From the NCBI GenBank assembly GCA_946061795.1, contig CAMGSK010000004.1:1-19286 (forward strand): a stretch of 19,286 nt of DNA, in the 5' to 3' direction. Made by a program: the position numbers and the translations under genes. This document shows, piece by piece, positions 1 through 7,227 of this stretch (positions are counted from its first letter, which is position 1; every line of letters begins with the position of its first letter). Under the pieces are notes generated by a model that searched no databases, had not been told where the DNA came from, and was given only the letters and a program-made list of their open reading frames with translations. Source of the stretch: an uncultured Elusimicrobium sp. (GTDB lineage Bacteria; Elusimicrobiota; Elusimicrobia; Elusimicrobiales; Elusimicrobiaceae).

Positions 1-810
1 AAAAGGTTTCGTTTCCAAAATAAATCTATCCAACACGGAAGCGGCCTGCGCTCCGCATTCCGCCTGGGGGCAGTCTTTTGTGTTCAAAAAATAACTTTCG
101 CGGAACATATGCGACTTTTTGGTCGTGTCCTTATAAGAATAAGTCTGGGAATTATAAATTATCTGCGTACGCGCATAAACGGACACATACTCTTTAATGG
201 CCGGCAAACCGATGCCGGACCCTCCGAAGAAATAGTTGTCCGCCAACGCCTTATTCGTCAGCACATACCGGCCCTCAATATCCGGGGAAGCGGAGGGGTT
301 TTCCTGCTCCCATTTGGAACGGTCGTATTTGATGTCATCGCTGGGCAAGCTGTAATAATGGAATCCCCAATCATCGGATTTGGCCGCCGGAGCTGAATTG
401 GAAGACGTTCCGTTTACCCCCAACGCCCCGGACTTGGCTCCGCCGCCGCCCAACACCATACCGGAAGCGTAGAACATGTCAAAAATCGTCACTTTGTCCC
501 ATTTGGCCACAGCCGGATCTGCCGTGTTTTTTTTGGGGATGGGATAATTCAGTGTTTTCATTACGCGGTAGGGCAGCGGGCCGTTCACCTGGGCCACCGC
601 GTTTAAATAACCGCTGGTGGCGGACATTTGGGAATAAGCCCCGTTGTCCAACGCAAATTGCTGGCGCACTTTGGTCATGGACAGTTTGGCCGTTTCAAAC
701 AGCAAATAAATAATCAAAATAAATATGGGCGCGAGCATCACCGCGGGCAGCAGAATCTGCGCCCGGCGGCCGCGAAGCGTTTGATAAATCACGTCCCTGA
801 TGTTATTCAT
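1..810 (-). CDS. TadG-like Flp pilus-assembly pseudopilin (3' end cut by window edge)
   Basis: Reading the minus strand from an ATG at 808-810 gives 270 uninterrupted codons to base 1, so the gene continues beyond the window. The N-terminus is a short basic segment (RGRRAQ, residues 13-18) followed by a hydrophobic helix at about 18-38, then a segment ending QQFALDNGAY, which resembles the post-helix region of TadE/TadG proteins. The glutamate expected five residues into the helix in Flp and TadE is absent and a proline lies there, as in many TadG proteins. The rest is predicted extracytoplasmic, with a Gly/Ser/Ala-rich stretch at about 119-145 and two cysteines (about 254 and 259). It begins 2 bases after the stop of the upstream Flp-like gene with no clear ribosome-binding site, suggesting translational coupling. 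TadG proteins are thought to anchor or prime Tad pili. The family call is good; the exact role is inferred. Confidence 0.75.
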   Translation of the reverse strand, partial: MNNIRDVIYQTLRGRRAQILLPAVMLAPIFILIIYLLFETAKLSMTKVRQQFALDNGAYSQMSATSGYLNAVAQVNGPLPYRVMKTLNYPIPKKNTADPAVAKWDKVTIFDMFYASGMVLGGGGAKSGALGVNGTSSNSAPAAKSDDWGFHYYSLPSDDIKYDRSKWEQENPSASPDIEGRYVLTNKALADNYFFGGSGIGLPAIKEYVSVYARTQIIYNSQTYSYKDTTKKSHMFRESYFLNTKDCPQAECGAQAASVLDRFILETKPF

Positions 811-812
811 AT

Positions 813-998
813 TTATTTCGTCAACAACAAGCCGATAAACGAAAAAAACCAACGCACGATATCCTGATGAAACGCCGTAAGAAAAGCGGAAAAAACCACC
901 AGAATACTGCCCAGCATCAGCACGTATTCTATGGTGGCCTGCCCGCGCCGGTTCCACCGGCGGCGGCAGCGCGACAAAACCGCTTTCACTCTGCGCAT
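813..998 (-). CDS. Flp-like class III prepilin, 61 aa (third pilin of the locus)
   Basis: A very basic leader (residues 1-18, rich in Arg) ends in Gly19 and is followed by QATIEYVLMLGS, with Glu24 at position +5 of the predicted mature protein. This is the Flp/class III prepilin motif processed by TadV/CpaA-type peptidases. The mature product would be only about 42 residues, nearly all one hydrophobic helix ending in a short FFSFIGLLLTK tail. It starts 2 bases after the stop of the response regulator gene (TGATTATG) and has no visible Shine-Dalgarno sequence, so it probably depends on coupling. It is separated from the two other Flp-like genes by the whole Tad block and the signalling genes, and is paired with a TadG-like gene. 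It could be a minor pilin or a pseudopilin initiating the fibre. Confidence 0.8.
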   Translation of the reverse strand: MRRVKAVLSRCRRRWNRRGQATIEYVLMLGSILVVFSAFLTAFHQDIVRWFFSFIGLLLTK

Positions 999-1000
999 AA

Positions 1001-1690
1001 TCAGTTGTCTTCGTCGTCTGAAAATTTGGTGGTTTCCGAAGAAATCAAACCTTTTTCTATGGCTTTGACCACCGCTTCGGTGCGGCTGCTGACGCCCAGT
1101 TTGTGGAAAGAACTGTTCAAATGATTTTTAATGGTCTTTACGCTGCAGCCCAATTCCTTGGCCAGTTCTTTATTGCTCATTCCTTTGCCCAACAAATCCA
1201 TGACTTTGATTTCCGTTTTGGTCAGCGTAGCCTGGCTGGGCGCGCTGCCGTCTCCCATACGGCGCAGTCCGTGCAGCAGCTTGCCCATCAGCTGCTGGGG
1301 AATCATCAGCCCCTCCGCCGTAAAAGTTTTTATGGAGTTGACCAATTCCGCAGCGGGCAACATTTTGGACAGATACCCGTTGGCGCCGGCTTGAATGGCG
1401 TCCAAAACGTGGGCTTCGTCTTCAAAAGAAGAAAGCATCAGCACGTTGACTTCCGGCGCGGCGGCGCGGATTTGGCGCGTGGCGGAAATACCGTCCAGTT
1501 TAGGCAGTTTAATATCCATCAGCACCACGTCCGGCTTCAGCTTTTTCGCCTGAGCCACAGCCTCCGGCCCGTCGGCGGCTTCTCCGACCACTTCTATCCA
1601 TTTTTCTCCGCTCAGCACGTCTTTGATGCCTTCGCGGAAAAGGGTTTGGTCGTCGGCAATCAGCACTCTCACCTTTTTCTTTTTGTTCAT
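1001..1690 (-). CDS. NarL/FixJ-type response regulator (receiver + LuxR helix-turn-helix)
   Basis: A receiver domain fills residues 7-122: acidic pair Asp13/Asp14, phospho-acceptor Asp59 in VVLMDIKLP, Ser87 at the switch position and Lys109 in YLSK. A LuxR-type helix-turn-helix lies at about 154-215 (LTKTEIKVMDLLGKGMSNKE, then VKTIKNHLNSSFHKLGV). The tail is acidic (SDDEDN). The protein is a DNA-binding transcription factor activated by phosphorylation. The length of 229 residues is normal for the family. A GAGGA ribosome-binding site lies 6 bases before the ATG. It follows the receiver-kinase gene by 27 bases and precedes the third pilin gene by 2 bases, so it is co-transcribed with both its likely kinase and a pilus gene. 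Which promoters it controls is unknown; the Tad locus is the obvious candidate. Confidence 0.93.
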   Translation of the reverse strand: MNKKKKVRVLIADDQTLFREGIKDVLSGEKWIEVVGEAADGPEAVAQAKKLKPDVVLMDIKLPKLDGISATRQIRAAAPEVNVLMLSSFEDEAHVLDAIQAGANGYLSKMLPAAELVNSIKTFTAEGLMIPQQLMGKLLHGLRRMGDGSAPSQATLTKTEIKVMDLLGKGMSNKELAKELGCSVKTIKNHLNSSFHKLGVSSRTEAVVKAIEKGLISSETTKFSDDEDN

Positions 1691-1717
1691 GAAATCCTCA
1701 CTTTGTTCTGTGTAAAA

Positions 1718-2842
1718 TCAGTTGTTGCTCAGCGGCAGCGTAAAATTAAAAGACGCGCCCTGTCCCAAACCTTTGCTCTGGGCCCAAATCCGTCCGCCGT
1801 GATTGGTGATAATATCTTTGGCGATGGACAAGCCCAGTCCCAGCCGGCCTACCCGGCCCTTTTCTCCCAACTGGGTAAAACTGGTAAACAGGGAGGGGGC
1901 CGCTTCCGGGTCTATTCCGTCTCCGGAATCCTTTACCGACACTTTAGCATTTTTTTCATCCAGTTTGCTCACGCTTACTTCAATGCGTCCGTTGTCGGGC
2001 GTGTGACGTACGGCGTTCTCCAAAATATTGGAAATGACCTGGCGAATGCGTTTTTCGTCGGCGGTGACGGGGATTTCCCCGCAGCTTTCAAAACTCAGTT
2101 CAATCCCCCGTACGGCGGCTTTGGCCTTAAAAATTTCGGCGGTTTTTTTCATGCTGGCCGTCAGTTCAAAAGGAGCTTTTTCTATACGCAGCTTGCCTTT
2201 TTCTATAGCGGCCCAATCCACTAGGTCTTTAATCAAATGCTCAATCTGCCCCAGAGATTCATCCATATACGACATTTTTTTGCTTTGCTCTTCATCGGGC
2301 GTCATTCTTTTTTTGAGCATGTCAAAACTCATTTTCAGCGCCATGAGCGAGTTGGACAAATCGTGCGATACAATGGAAAAGAATTTAGACTTCATGTTAT
2401 TAAGGCGGTCCAAATCGGCGTTGCGCAGCTTCAGCTGGGAAAGCAATTCTTTGTTGCTGCGTTCCAAAAAGTATTTGTCCAGCGCGCGGTTGATGGTGCG
2501 TTTTAAATAATCAAAATCCACGGGCTTGATTAAAAAATCATAAACGGATTCTTTCATCGCTTCCATAATGGAATTAAGGGAAGCGTAGGCCGTAATCATC
2601 AAGATTTGGCTGTCCTGGTTAAACGAGCGGATCTTGCGGATCAAATCCAGTCCCGTTTCTCCCGGCAAGTTATAATCCATTAAAATCACGTTAAAAAATT
2701 CCGACGCCACCAAATCCAGACATTCCGTTCCATTGCCGGCCTGATAGACTTTGTATCCTTCAATTTCCAGCAAATCGGCCAATGTTTCGCGCAGGTTGTT
2801 GTCGTCGTCCACCACCAAAATTTTTACTTGCTTCTCATCCAT
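1718..2842 (-). CDS. Soluble receiver-histidine kinase (REC-HisKA-HATPase)
   Basis: The N-terminal receiver domain (residues 6-122) has Asp12/Asp13, phospho-acceptor Asp56 in VILMDYNLP, Thr84 and Lys106. A coiled-coil-like linker (about 125-150) leads to a dimerisation domain with phospho-accepting His160 in FFSIVSHDLSNSL. The HATPase domain has the N box around Asn272-Asn276, DSGDGI (G1 box) at 305-310 and GLGLS (G2) at 335-339. No membrane helix is present, so the kinase is cytoplasmic and likely takes its input through the receiver. Its start overlaps the end of the membrane kinase gene by 8 bases, which implies coupled translation and argues for a relay from that kinase to this receiver. 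The likely downstream partner is the LuxR-type regulator next to it. The family is certain; the direction of signal flow is inferred. Confidence 0.93.
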   Translation of the reverse strand: MDEKQVKILVVDDDNNLRETLADLLEIEGYKVYQAGNGTECLDLVASEFFNVILMDYNLPGETGLDLIRKIRSFNQDSQILMITAYASLNSIMEAMKESVYDFLIKPVDFDYLKRTINRALDKYFLERSNKELLSQLKLRNADLDRLNNMKSKFFSIVSHDLSNSLMALKMSFDMLKKRMTPDEEQSKKMSYMDESLGQIEHLIKDLVDWAAIEKGKLRIEKAPFELTASMKKTAEIFKAKAAVRGIELSFESCGEIPVTADEKRIRQVISNILENAVRHTPDNGRIEVSVSKLDEKNAKVSVKDSGDGIDPEAAPSLFTSFTQLGEKGRVGRLGLGLSIAKDIITNHGGRIWAQSKGLGQGASFNFTLPLSNN

Positions 2843-4721
2843 ACCTCGTATCTCCGGTTTTTTTATAAAGTCTCAAATATATTTCAAAACAGGTACCTTC
2901 TCCTTCTTGGCTGTGAATAAACAGCTTGCCTTTGTGGCGGGTGACGGCTTTGCGCACCACGGCCAAGCCCAGCCCGGTGCCGCGCGCCTTGGTGGTAAAG
3001 AACGGAGAAAAAATTTGCTCCCGAATATGCGCGGGAATCCCGGGACCGTCATCGGCCACGTAAATGCACACCGCCTTTTTGCCCACGCGGGTTCCCACCC
3101 GCACATGTCCTCCGTTGGGCATGGCCTCACACGCATTGGAAAGCAGATTGCGCAGCGCCTGTTTGATTTCTTCCGCATCAATTTTTAACCGCGCGCTTTC
3201 TACGTCCAGCTCTTCCGTAATGCGTATATTACATTCCGTCGGGAAAGAAGCCGTCAGATCGTGCACGTAGCTGTTCAAATCCACCAAACTCAAAATCATT
3301 TCCCGGCTTCGCGCAAAACCCAGCACCTCGCTGATAATGCCGTTGGCCTGTTTGATTTCCGCTTCTATGATGGAAAATTGTTTAATCAACTTCGGGTCAG
3401 ACGGAGGCTGAATAATTTTAATTAAGCGGGCGGCGTTGCTGATCACGGCCAGCGGATTGCGGATTTCGTGGCTGATAATAGAGGCCATTTGACCGATGGC
3501 GGCCAAGCGCTCCGATTTTACCAATTCTTCCGTCGCCGCTTCCAATTCCGCCGTGCGCTGCTGCACGCGCAATTCCAGTTCTTTATTAATCGCGGCCAAT
3601 TCCTGCTGGGCGGCTATCAAGGCCTGTTTACGCTTCTGCAAATAAACGGCCATATGCAAAAATATACTTGCCAGACGCCCTATTTCGTTATTGGGGATAA
3701 TCAAGTCCCCCTCCGTCGGCAGCCAGTCATCTTCCCGTTCAAATTTTACGGCCACCGCCTGCAAACGGCGCAAAGGCCGGACAATCGGGCGGATAACCAA
3801 AGCCGCCACCAACACGACAAACGCCGCCATGACCAGCAAAATGGCCGCCACGTCCCACAAAGAATGGAACGTGCTCTCCATCAGCAAACGCCGGACGGTA
3901 TCGGCCGGCTGCTGCACAAAAACGGTCCAGTTTAAGGTGGGAACGTGAGCTTGGCTGACCAAAATTTCCGCCCCGGACTGAGTTTCCACTTGCGCCCCGG
4001 TCTGCTCTTTCAGTTCGCGCGCGATATGACGCAGCTCCAAACGCAGCGGCGTATCTGCCGTCAGCGCCAGGCCGTCGCGCGCCCCCGAATAAGAAATCAA
4101 ATTCCCATCTTGGCTGAGCACGGAAACAAACATATCTTCCGGAAAAGTTTGTTCCAAAGCGCGTCCCATGGCCGCCAAATCCAGTTCCGCCACCAACACG
4201 CCGTCTATTTTATCCGCTTTTCGCAATGCGCGCACGGGGAAAGCCATCAGGGCATACAAGCGGCCGTTAACGCGGTTGACCGACCCCACATACTCGCGGC
4301 CTTCATCTATGCAGGTGCGCAAAATAATGGAAAGTTCCGGCGCATAACTAAAGCGGGGATTCTCATCGCTGGAATAAAAAAGCTGGCGGCCCTTATCGTT
4401 CAAAACGGAAATATGAGTAATTTCCGGATTTTTTTCCCGCAAATAATCAATATCGTCTTTGTTGATGCCCGGATGACCGCCGAAATCTGAATGCAAATCC
4501 GTAAAAACGGAGAAAAACTGGGCTTTGCGGCTGACCTCTTCTTCCACTACGGACGCAATTTGGCCCGCCACAGTGCGCTGCTTGTCCAATATCTCTCCCT
4601 GCAGCACGCGGCTGTCCACGCGCAGCACGTGCCAGCCGATAAGCAGCACCGGCACCACGGACACGATACTGAGCACCCACACCGCTTTTGAAAACAAATG
4701 CCCGATTTTTCTCTTTTTCAT
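2835..4721 (-). CDS. Membrane sensor histidine kinase with extracytoplasmic Cache-like domain and HAMP
   Basis: Transmembrane helix 1 is at about 13-31 and helix 2 at about 289-310. They flank a roughly 255-residue extracytoplasmic region with a double-Cache-like pattern ([12 protein letters not shown] near 106-117; [14 protein letters not shown] near 200-213). A HAMP linker follows ([10 protein letters not shown], 311-320), then a coiled coil (about 360-405) and a HisKA domain with His418 in [11 protein letters not shown]. The ATPase has Asn525/Asn529, DDGPGIP (557-563), FSPFFTTK (571-578) and GTGLGL (581-586). It resembles NtrB/ZraS-like kinases. The start has an AAAGG site about 8 bases upstream. 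It is the first gene after a terminator-like hairpin and overlaps the receiver-kinase gene by 8 bases. The ligand cannot be told from sequence. Confidence 0.93.
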   Translation of the reverse strand: MKKRKIGHLFSKAVWVLSIVSVVPVLLIGWHVLRVDSRVLQGEILDKQRTVAGQIASVVEEEVSRKAQFFSVFTDLHSDFGGHPGINKDDIDYLREKNPEITHISVLNDKGRQLFYSSDENPRFSYAPELSIILRTCIDEGREYVGSVNRVNGRLYALMAFPVRALRKADKIDGVLVAELDLAAMGRALEQTFPEDMFVSVLSQDGNLISYSGARDGLALTADTPLRLELRHIARELKEQTGAQVETQSGAEILVSQAHVPTLNWTVFVQQPADTVRRLLMESTFHSLWDVAAILLVMAAFVVLVAALVIRPIVRPLRRLQAVAVKFEREDDWLPTEGDLIIPNNEIGRLASIFLHMAVYLQKRKQALIAAQQELAAINKELELRVQQRTAELEAATEELVKSERLAAIGQMASIISHEIRNPLAVISNAARLIKIIQPPSDPKLIKQFSIIEAEIKQANGIISEVLGFARSREMILSLVDLNSYVHDLTASFPTECNIRITEELDVESARLKIDAEEIKQALRNLLSNACEAMPNGGHVRVGTRVGKKAVCIYVADDGPGIPAHIREQIFSPFFTTKARGTGLGLAVVRKAVTRHKGKLFIHSQEGEGTCFEIYLRLYKKTGDTRYG

Positions 4722-4751
4722 TTCACAGCCTTTTACTGAAAAGTATATCCC

Positions 4752-4785
4752 GAAAGCGGGGGCCGGATAGTTCCCCAGCCCCCGC
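4752..4785 (-). terminator. GC-rich hairpin, probable intrinsic or partial terminator
   Basis: On the minus strand, arms at 4775-4785 and 4756-4766 pair over 11 base pairs (GCGGGGGCTGG with CCGGCCCCCGC, including one G-U) around an 8-base loop. The hairpin is followed by TTTCGGG, so the U tract is short. It lies 23 bases after the stop of the thioredoxin-fold gene, in the longest gap of the window (4722-4808). It probably ends or attenuates the upstream operon, making the kinase cassette a separate or lower-level unit. The short U tract leaves room for read-through. Confidence 0.6.
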
Positions 4786-4808
4786 CTGCGTTATTTTAAA
4801 GCCAACCG

Positions 4809-5765
4809 TCAGCAGCTGCCTGCGGGAGCCGCCGCGCCGCCGTTGCGGGAGCGCAAAGACGGATTTAAAAATTCCAATCCCGGTTTTTGGGACACGGAAC
4901 CGAAATCCAAGATTTCTTTTCCTTCCCACAGGAACGTCGGAGAGGCGTTGGCGCCGTATTCGTCGCCGTAGGCGGCTTCGGCTTTCAAGAGTTCCATACC
5001 TTCCGTATCAAATTTTTTGGTGATCTTTTTGACGTTGATACCGGCCTCTTCCATGGCTTTGTCCCAGCGGCTGGAGCGGTAATCTTTGTTGCGGATTTCC
5101 AGATATTTCCACAATTTTTCCGGATAATATTTGGCGATCAGCAGCTGGCGGACGTTCTCTTCCCATTCGGCGGTGCCGTGCAAGCTCTGGAAAGAATTCG
5201 TTTTCGGATTATAGCTGACCACATAGCGCAATTTGATGGTTTTGTCGGCCGGCAGTTTGCCCGCTTTTTGCGCATTAATCACCAGTTCTTCGGCCATGGC
5301 GCCGTAAGGGCACTGAGACATAACAAAAATTTCCAATACGCCCGGATTGGCGATTTTGTCCTGATACACGCCGGTGCGGGTCATGTGGGGGAAGATCAAA
5401 TAATCGTCATTTTCCTGCACATATCCGGCGGAAATGTGCTGCTCAAATTTCGCGCGCACTTCCGGGGTTTTCTTAATCAAATACAGCGGCAAGAAGCTCA
5501 TGTCCATATTGGCCAATTTCGGGTCCTGCTGCGCCTGGGCGTAGGTCATCGTCGTGACGGAAGGTTCTCCGCCCAAGAAATTGGACAAACCGGCGGCGAG
5601 CTGCGGGTCTTGTTTGCCGGAAGCGTATTCTTCCGATTCAATGACCACAAACTCAATTTTGGGTTTAGCCGGGGCCTTTTTGGCCGTCTGGGCTTTCGTC
5701 TTGGCGGCCGCAAAGGCGGAAGCTGCCATCAGAACGGCCGCTGCAAAAATTACCAATTTTTTCAT
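4809..5765 (-). CDS. Secreted DsbA-like thioredoxin-fold protein with a single-Cys CPYG motif
   Basis: The product is 318 residues from the ATG at 5763-5765. That start is preferred over the in-frame ATG at 5772-5774 because the AGGAG site abuts the upstream ATG but lies 9 bases from the downstream one, which also gives a cleaner signal peptide (MKKLVIFAAA..., cleavage near AFA-A, residue 20). After an Ala/Lys linker comes a region of about 100 residues that I do not recognise. A thioredoxin-like domain follows: strand LEIFVMS, then CPYG with Cys152, and a cis-Pro loop ASPTF (Pro276). The second active-site cysteine of the usual CXXC is missing. The only other cysteine is the last residue, Cys318, after an Ala/Gly-rich tail. 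Related periplasmic proteins carry CPYG, and their chemistry is not well established. It is the last gene before the terminator. A role in thiol handling of the cysteine-containing surface proteins is plausible but inferred. Confidence 0.8.
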   Translation of the reverse strand: MKKLVIFAAAVLMAASAFAAAKTKAQTAKKAPAKPKIEFVVIESEEYASGKQDPQLAAGLSNFLGGEPSVTTMTYAQAQQDPKLANMDMSFLPLYLIKKTPEVRAKFEQHISAGYVQENDDYLIFPHMTRTGVYQDKIANPGVLEIFVMSQCPYGAMAEELVINAQKAGKLPADKTIKLRYVVSYNPKTNSFQSLHGTAEWEENVRQLLIAKYYPEKLWKYLEIRNKDYRSSRWDKAMEEAGINVKKITKKFDTEGMELLKAEAAYGDEYGANASPTFLWEGKEILDFGSVSQKPGLEFLNPSLRSRNGGAAAPAGSC

Positions 5766-5798
5766 CCCTGTCATCTCCTTTGTTTTATTAACAGCAAA

Positions 5799-6071
5799 TT
5801 ATTCTTTGTCTTCCAGTTCCACGCACACGCCGCGGATGCCGATGCCACTGAGCACGTTGTACACCAGCAGAAACACCGCCGTATAAACCAAAAACAGCAA
5901 GGTATTAATAATGGCGGACATAATCATGTTCATCAGGAACGACAGCGAAAAAGAAACATCGGGGCTGAACATGCCCAAAATGCCGCTGATAAGCATAATG
6001 ACGAATACCGCCACCGGAAACACGGAAAAAATCACATTCAGTACGCCAATTCTTTTAATTTCCACTTTCAT
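5799..6071 (-). CDS. Small two-helix membrane protein, 90 aa, unknown function
   Basis: The protein has a short basic N-terminus (MKVEIKRIG), a hydrophobic helix at about 11-34, a short loop (MFSPDVSFS), a long hydrophobic stretch at about 44-74 and a C-terminal strand-like end (IGIRGVCVELEDKE). This layout, with a conserved-looking VLSGIGI turn before a terminal beta strand, recalls the DUF3566-like class of small membrane proteins, but I cannot confirm family membership. A strong AGGAG site precedes the ATG by 7 bases. It sits between a HAMP-containing sensor protein and a secreted thioredoxin-fold protein in the same operon. It could be a small partner or stabiliser of a membrane complex; no function should be assumed. 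Confidence 0.75.
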   Translation of the reverse strand: MKVEIKRIGVLNVIFSVFPVAVFVIMLISGILGMFSPDVSFSLSFLMNMIMSAIINTLLFLVYTAVFLLVYNVLSGIGIRGVCVELEDKE

Positions 6072-6082
6072 ACATATCTCCT

Positions 6083-6098
6083 AAGGGACGCGCCCCTT
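6083..6098 (-). promoter_or_regulatory. Small hairpin directly upstream of a ribosome-binding site
   Basis: In the 31-base gap before the 90-residue membrane protein gene, the minus strand reads AAGGGGCGCGTCCCTT, a 5-base-pair stem with a 6-base loop. Its 3' arm directly adjoins the AGGAG ribosome-binding site. No U tract follows, so it is not a terminator. It might tune translation of the downstream gene, or be chance; the stem is short. Confidence 0.25.
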
Positions 6099-6102
6099 CA
6101 CA

Positions 6103-7215
6103 TTATAAAGATTTTTCGGGCTCCAGCACAAGTATGGCGCGGTTTTTGCCCGCGTCGTCAGGCAGCTGAACGGCTTTTACCGTGCATTTGACGTTCTTGT
6201 TCACCACGTTGCCGCGCAGCACTTTGGTCGGATTTTCCAGCGCTTCGCCCACCACCTGGATAACGCTCTGCTGCCGTCCGTCAAAAATATCCAGCAAGTG
6301 AACGGGCCCTTTTTTATTTACGTTCAATTCAAAATTCGTATAAAGAATATTGTTGTTTTCGTCTATCACCAGTGCGCGGGAACCGCGGGGCACGGTGACG
6401 GCCAAAATGGTCTTCCACCATTTTTGCTCTTTTTCCAAAGACATAATCTCCACATTTTGCAAAGATTTCATCTCGTCGCGGACTTTACCCAACAGCCCGG
6501 TCACGGATTGGGCCACAGCGCCTATTTCGTCTCCCCGTTCGGGAACGTTCAGTTCCAGCCGGTTCAAAGACACCGCATCCACTCCGTCTTTGAGCTGTTC
6601 TAGCGGGCGAATAATTTTAAGGAGCAGGAACAAATACAGCACCCCTCCGATGAGCAGCATCATAATAAAAGCCCCCACCGCATAGCGCACCATGGACTGG
6701 CGAATCAAAGCTTTGGCCGAAGCGCGGGAAACGGTAATATTGACGATGCCGGCCACCGTGTCTTTAGCCAGCAGCGGAATGGCCATGTCATAATAATCTC
6801 CGTCGGCGAACATAATGGCTTTCGGCCGGCCGTCCCGCTTGGCCATCGGCACGGAAGCCGTTTCAAATCCCGTTTCGTTGTTATAGTCGGCATAAGACAT
6901 TTTGATAAACTGCACGTTTTCATGCCAACGGATAGACCCGTCATCGTTTAAATACACCAAATCCCGGATGCGGTCATCGTTCTTTTTCCAGCCTTTCATT
7001 ACCTCGGCTTCCGGGAAAGTGGCGTCACTGCGGGGCCGCGCGGAAAGATGCTGCACCAAAAGCGGCGTGCGGAAACGCACCATTTCCACCATTTCGTTTT
7101 GCAATTTCCGGTCAAAAACGAACTTGAACAGATTATAATAAAACAATCCGCCGATTACGGCCGCATATAACGCGACGAGAATAAACCATAAAGTCCATTT
7201 GGATGTCAGTTTCAT
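6103..7215 (-). CDS. Membrane sensor protein with extracytoplasmic domain, HAMP and PAS-like region, no output domain
   Basis: Transmembrane helix 1 is at about 9-29 and helix 2 at about 179-199. They enclose about 150 extracytoplasmic residues that look like a single sensory (Cache/PAS-like) domain (LVYLNDDGSIRWHENVQ near 86-102; YDMAIPLLAKDTVAGIVNIT near 142-161). A HAMP domain follows (IIRPLEQLKDGVDAV, 201-215, to about 250). The C-terminal 110 residues look PAS-like (SRALVIDENNNILYTNFEL, 279-297). No histidine-kinase, cyclase or methyl-accepting domain follows, so the protein ends without a catalytic output. The start has a good GGAG site, and the gene follows the TPR gene by 12 bases. 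It may act as a signal-transducing subunit for the pilus machine or for the kinases encoded just downstream. The architecture is visible; the role is inferred. Confidence 0.8.
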   Translation of the reverse strand: MKLTSKWTLWFILVALYAAVIGGLFYYNLFKFVFDRKLQNEMVEMVRFRTPLLVQHLSARPRSDATFPEAEVMKGWKKNDDRIRDLVYLNDDGSIRWHENVQFIKMSYADYNNETGFETASVPMAKRDGRPKAIMFADGDYYDMAIPLLAKDTVAGIVNITVSRASAKALIRQSMVRYAVGAFIMMLLIGGVLYLFLLLKIIRPLEQLKDGVDAVSLNRLELNVPERGDEIGAVAQSVTGLLGKVRDEMKSLQNVEIMSLEKEQKWWKTILAVTVPRGSRALVIDENNNILYTNFELNVNKKGPVHLLDIFDGRQQSVIQVVGEALENPTKVLRGNVVNKNVKCTVKAVQLPDDAGKNRAILVLEPEKSL

Positions 7216-7227
7216 AAATTTCTCCGG

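Noticed and set aside
1103..2224. A 373-codon plus-strand frame across the response regulator and receiver-kinase genes
   Set aside because: It spans two well-supported minus-strand genes and their junction, and its product is a Phe/Gln/His-rich antisense composition.
4742..4747. A TATACT -10-like box on the minus strand ahead of the membrane kinase gene
   Set aside because: There is no matching -35 element at the right spacing (the position holds CTATCC inside the hairpin) and no extended -10, so I do not call a promoter.
5766..5774. The upstream in-frame ATG for the thioredoxin-fold gene (MTGMKK...)
   Set aside because: The AGGAG site touches this ATG with no spacing, whereas it is 9 bases from the next ATG, which also begins a typical signal peptide.
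4887..6191. A 434-codon plus-strand frame
   Set aside because: It runs antisense through three minus-strand genes, and its His/Gln/Phe-rich product has no motif.
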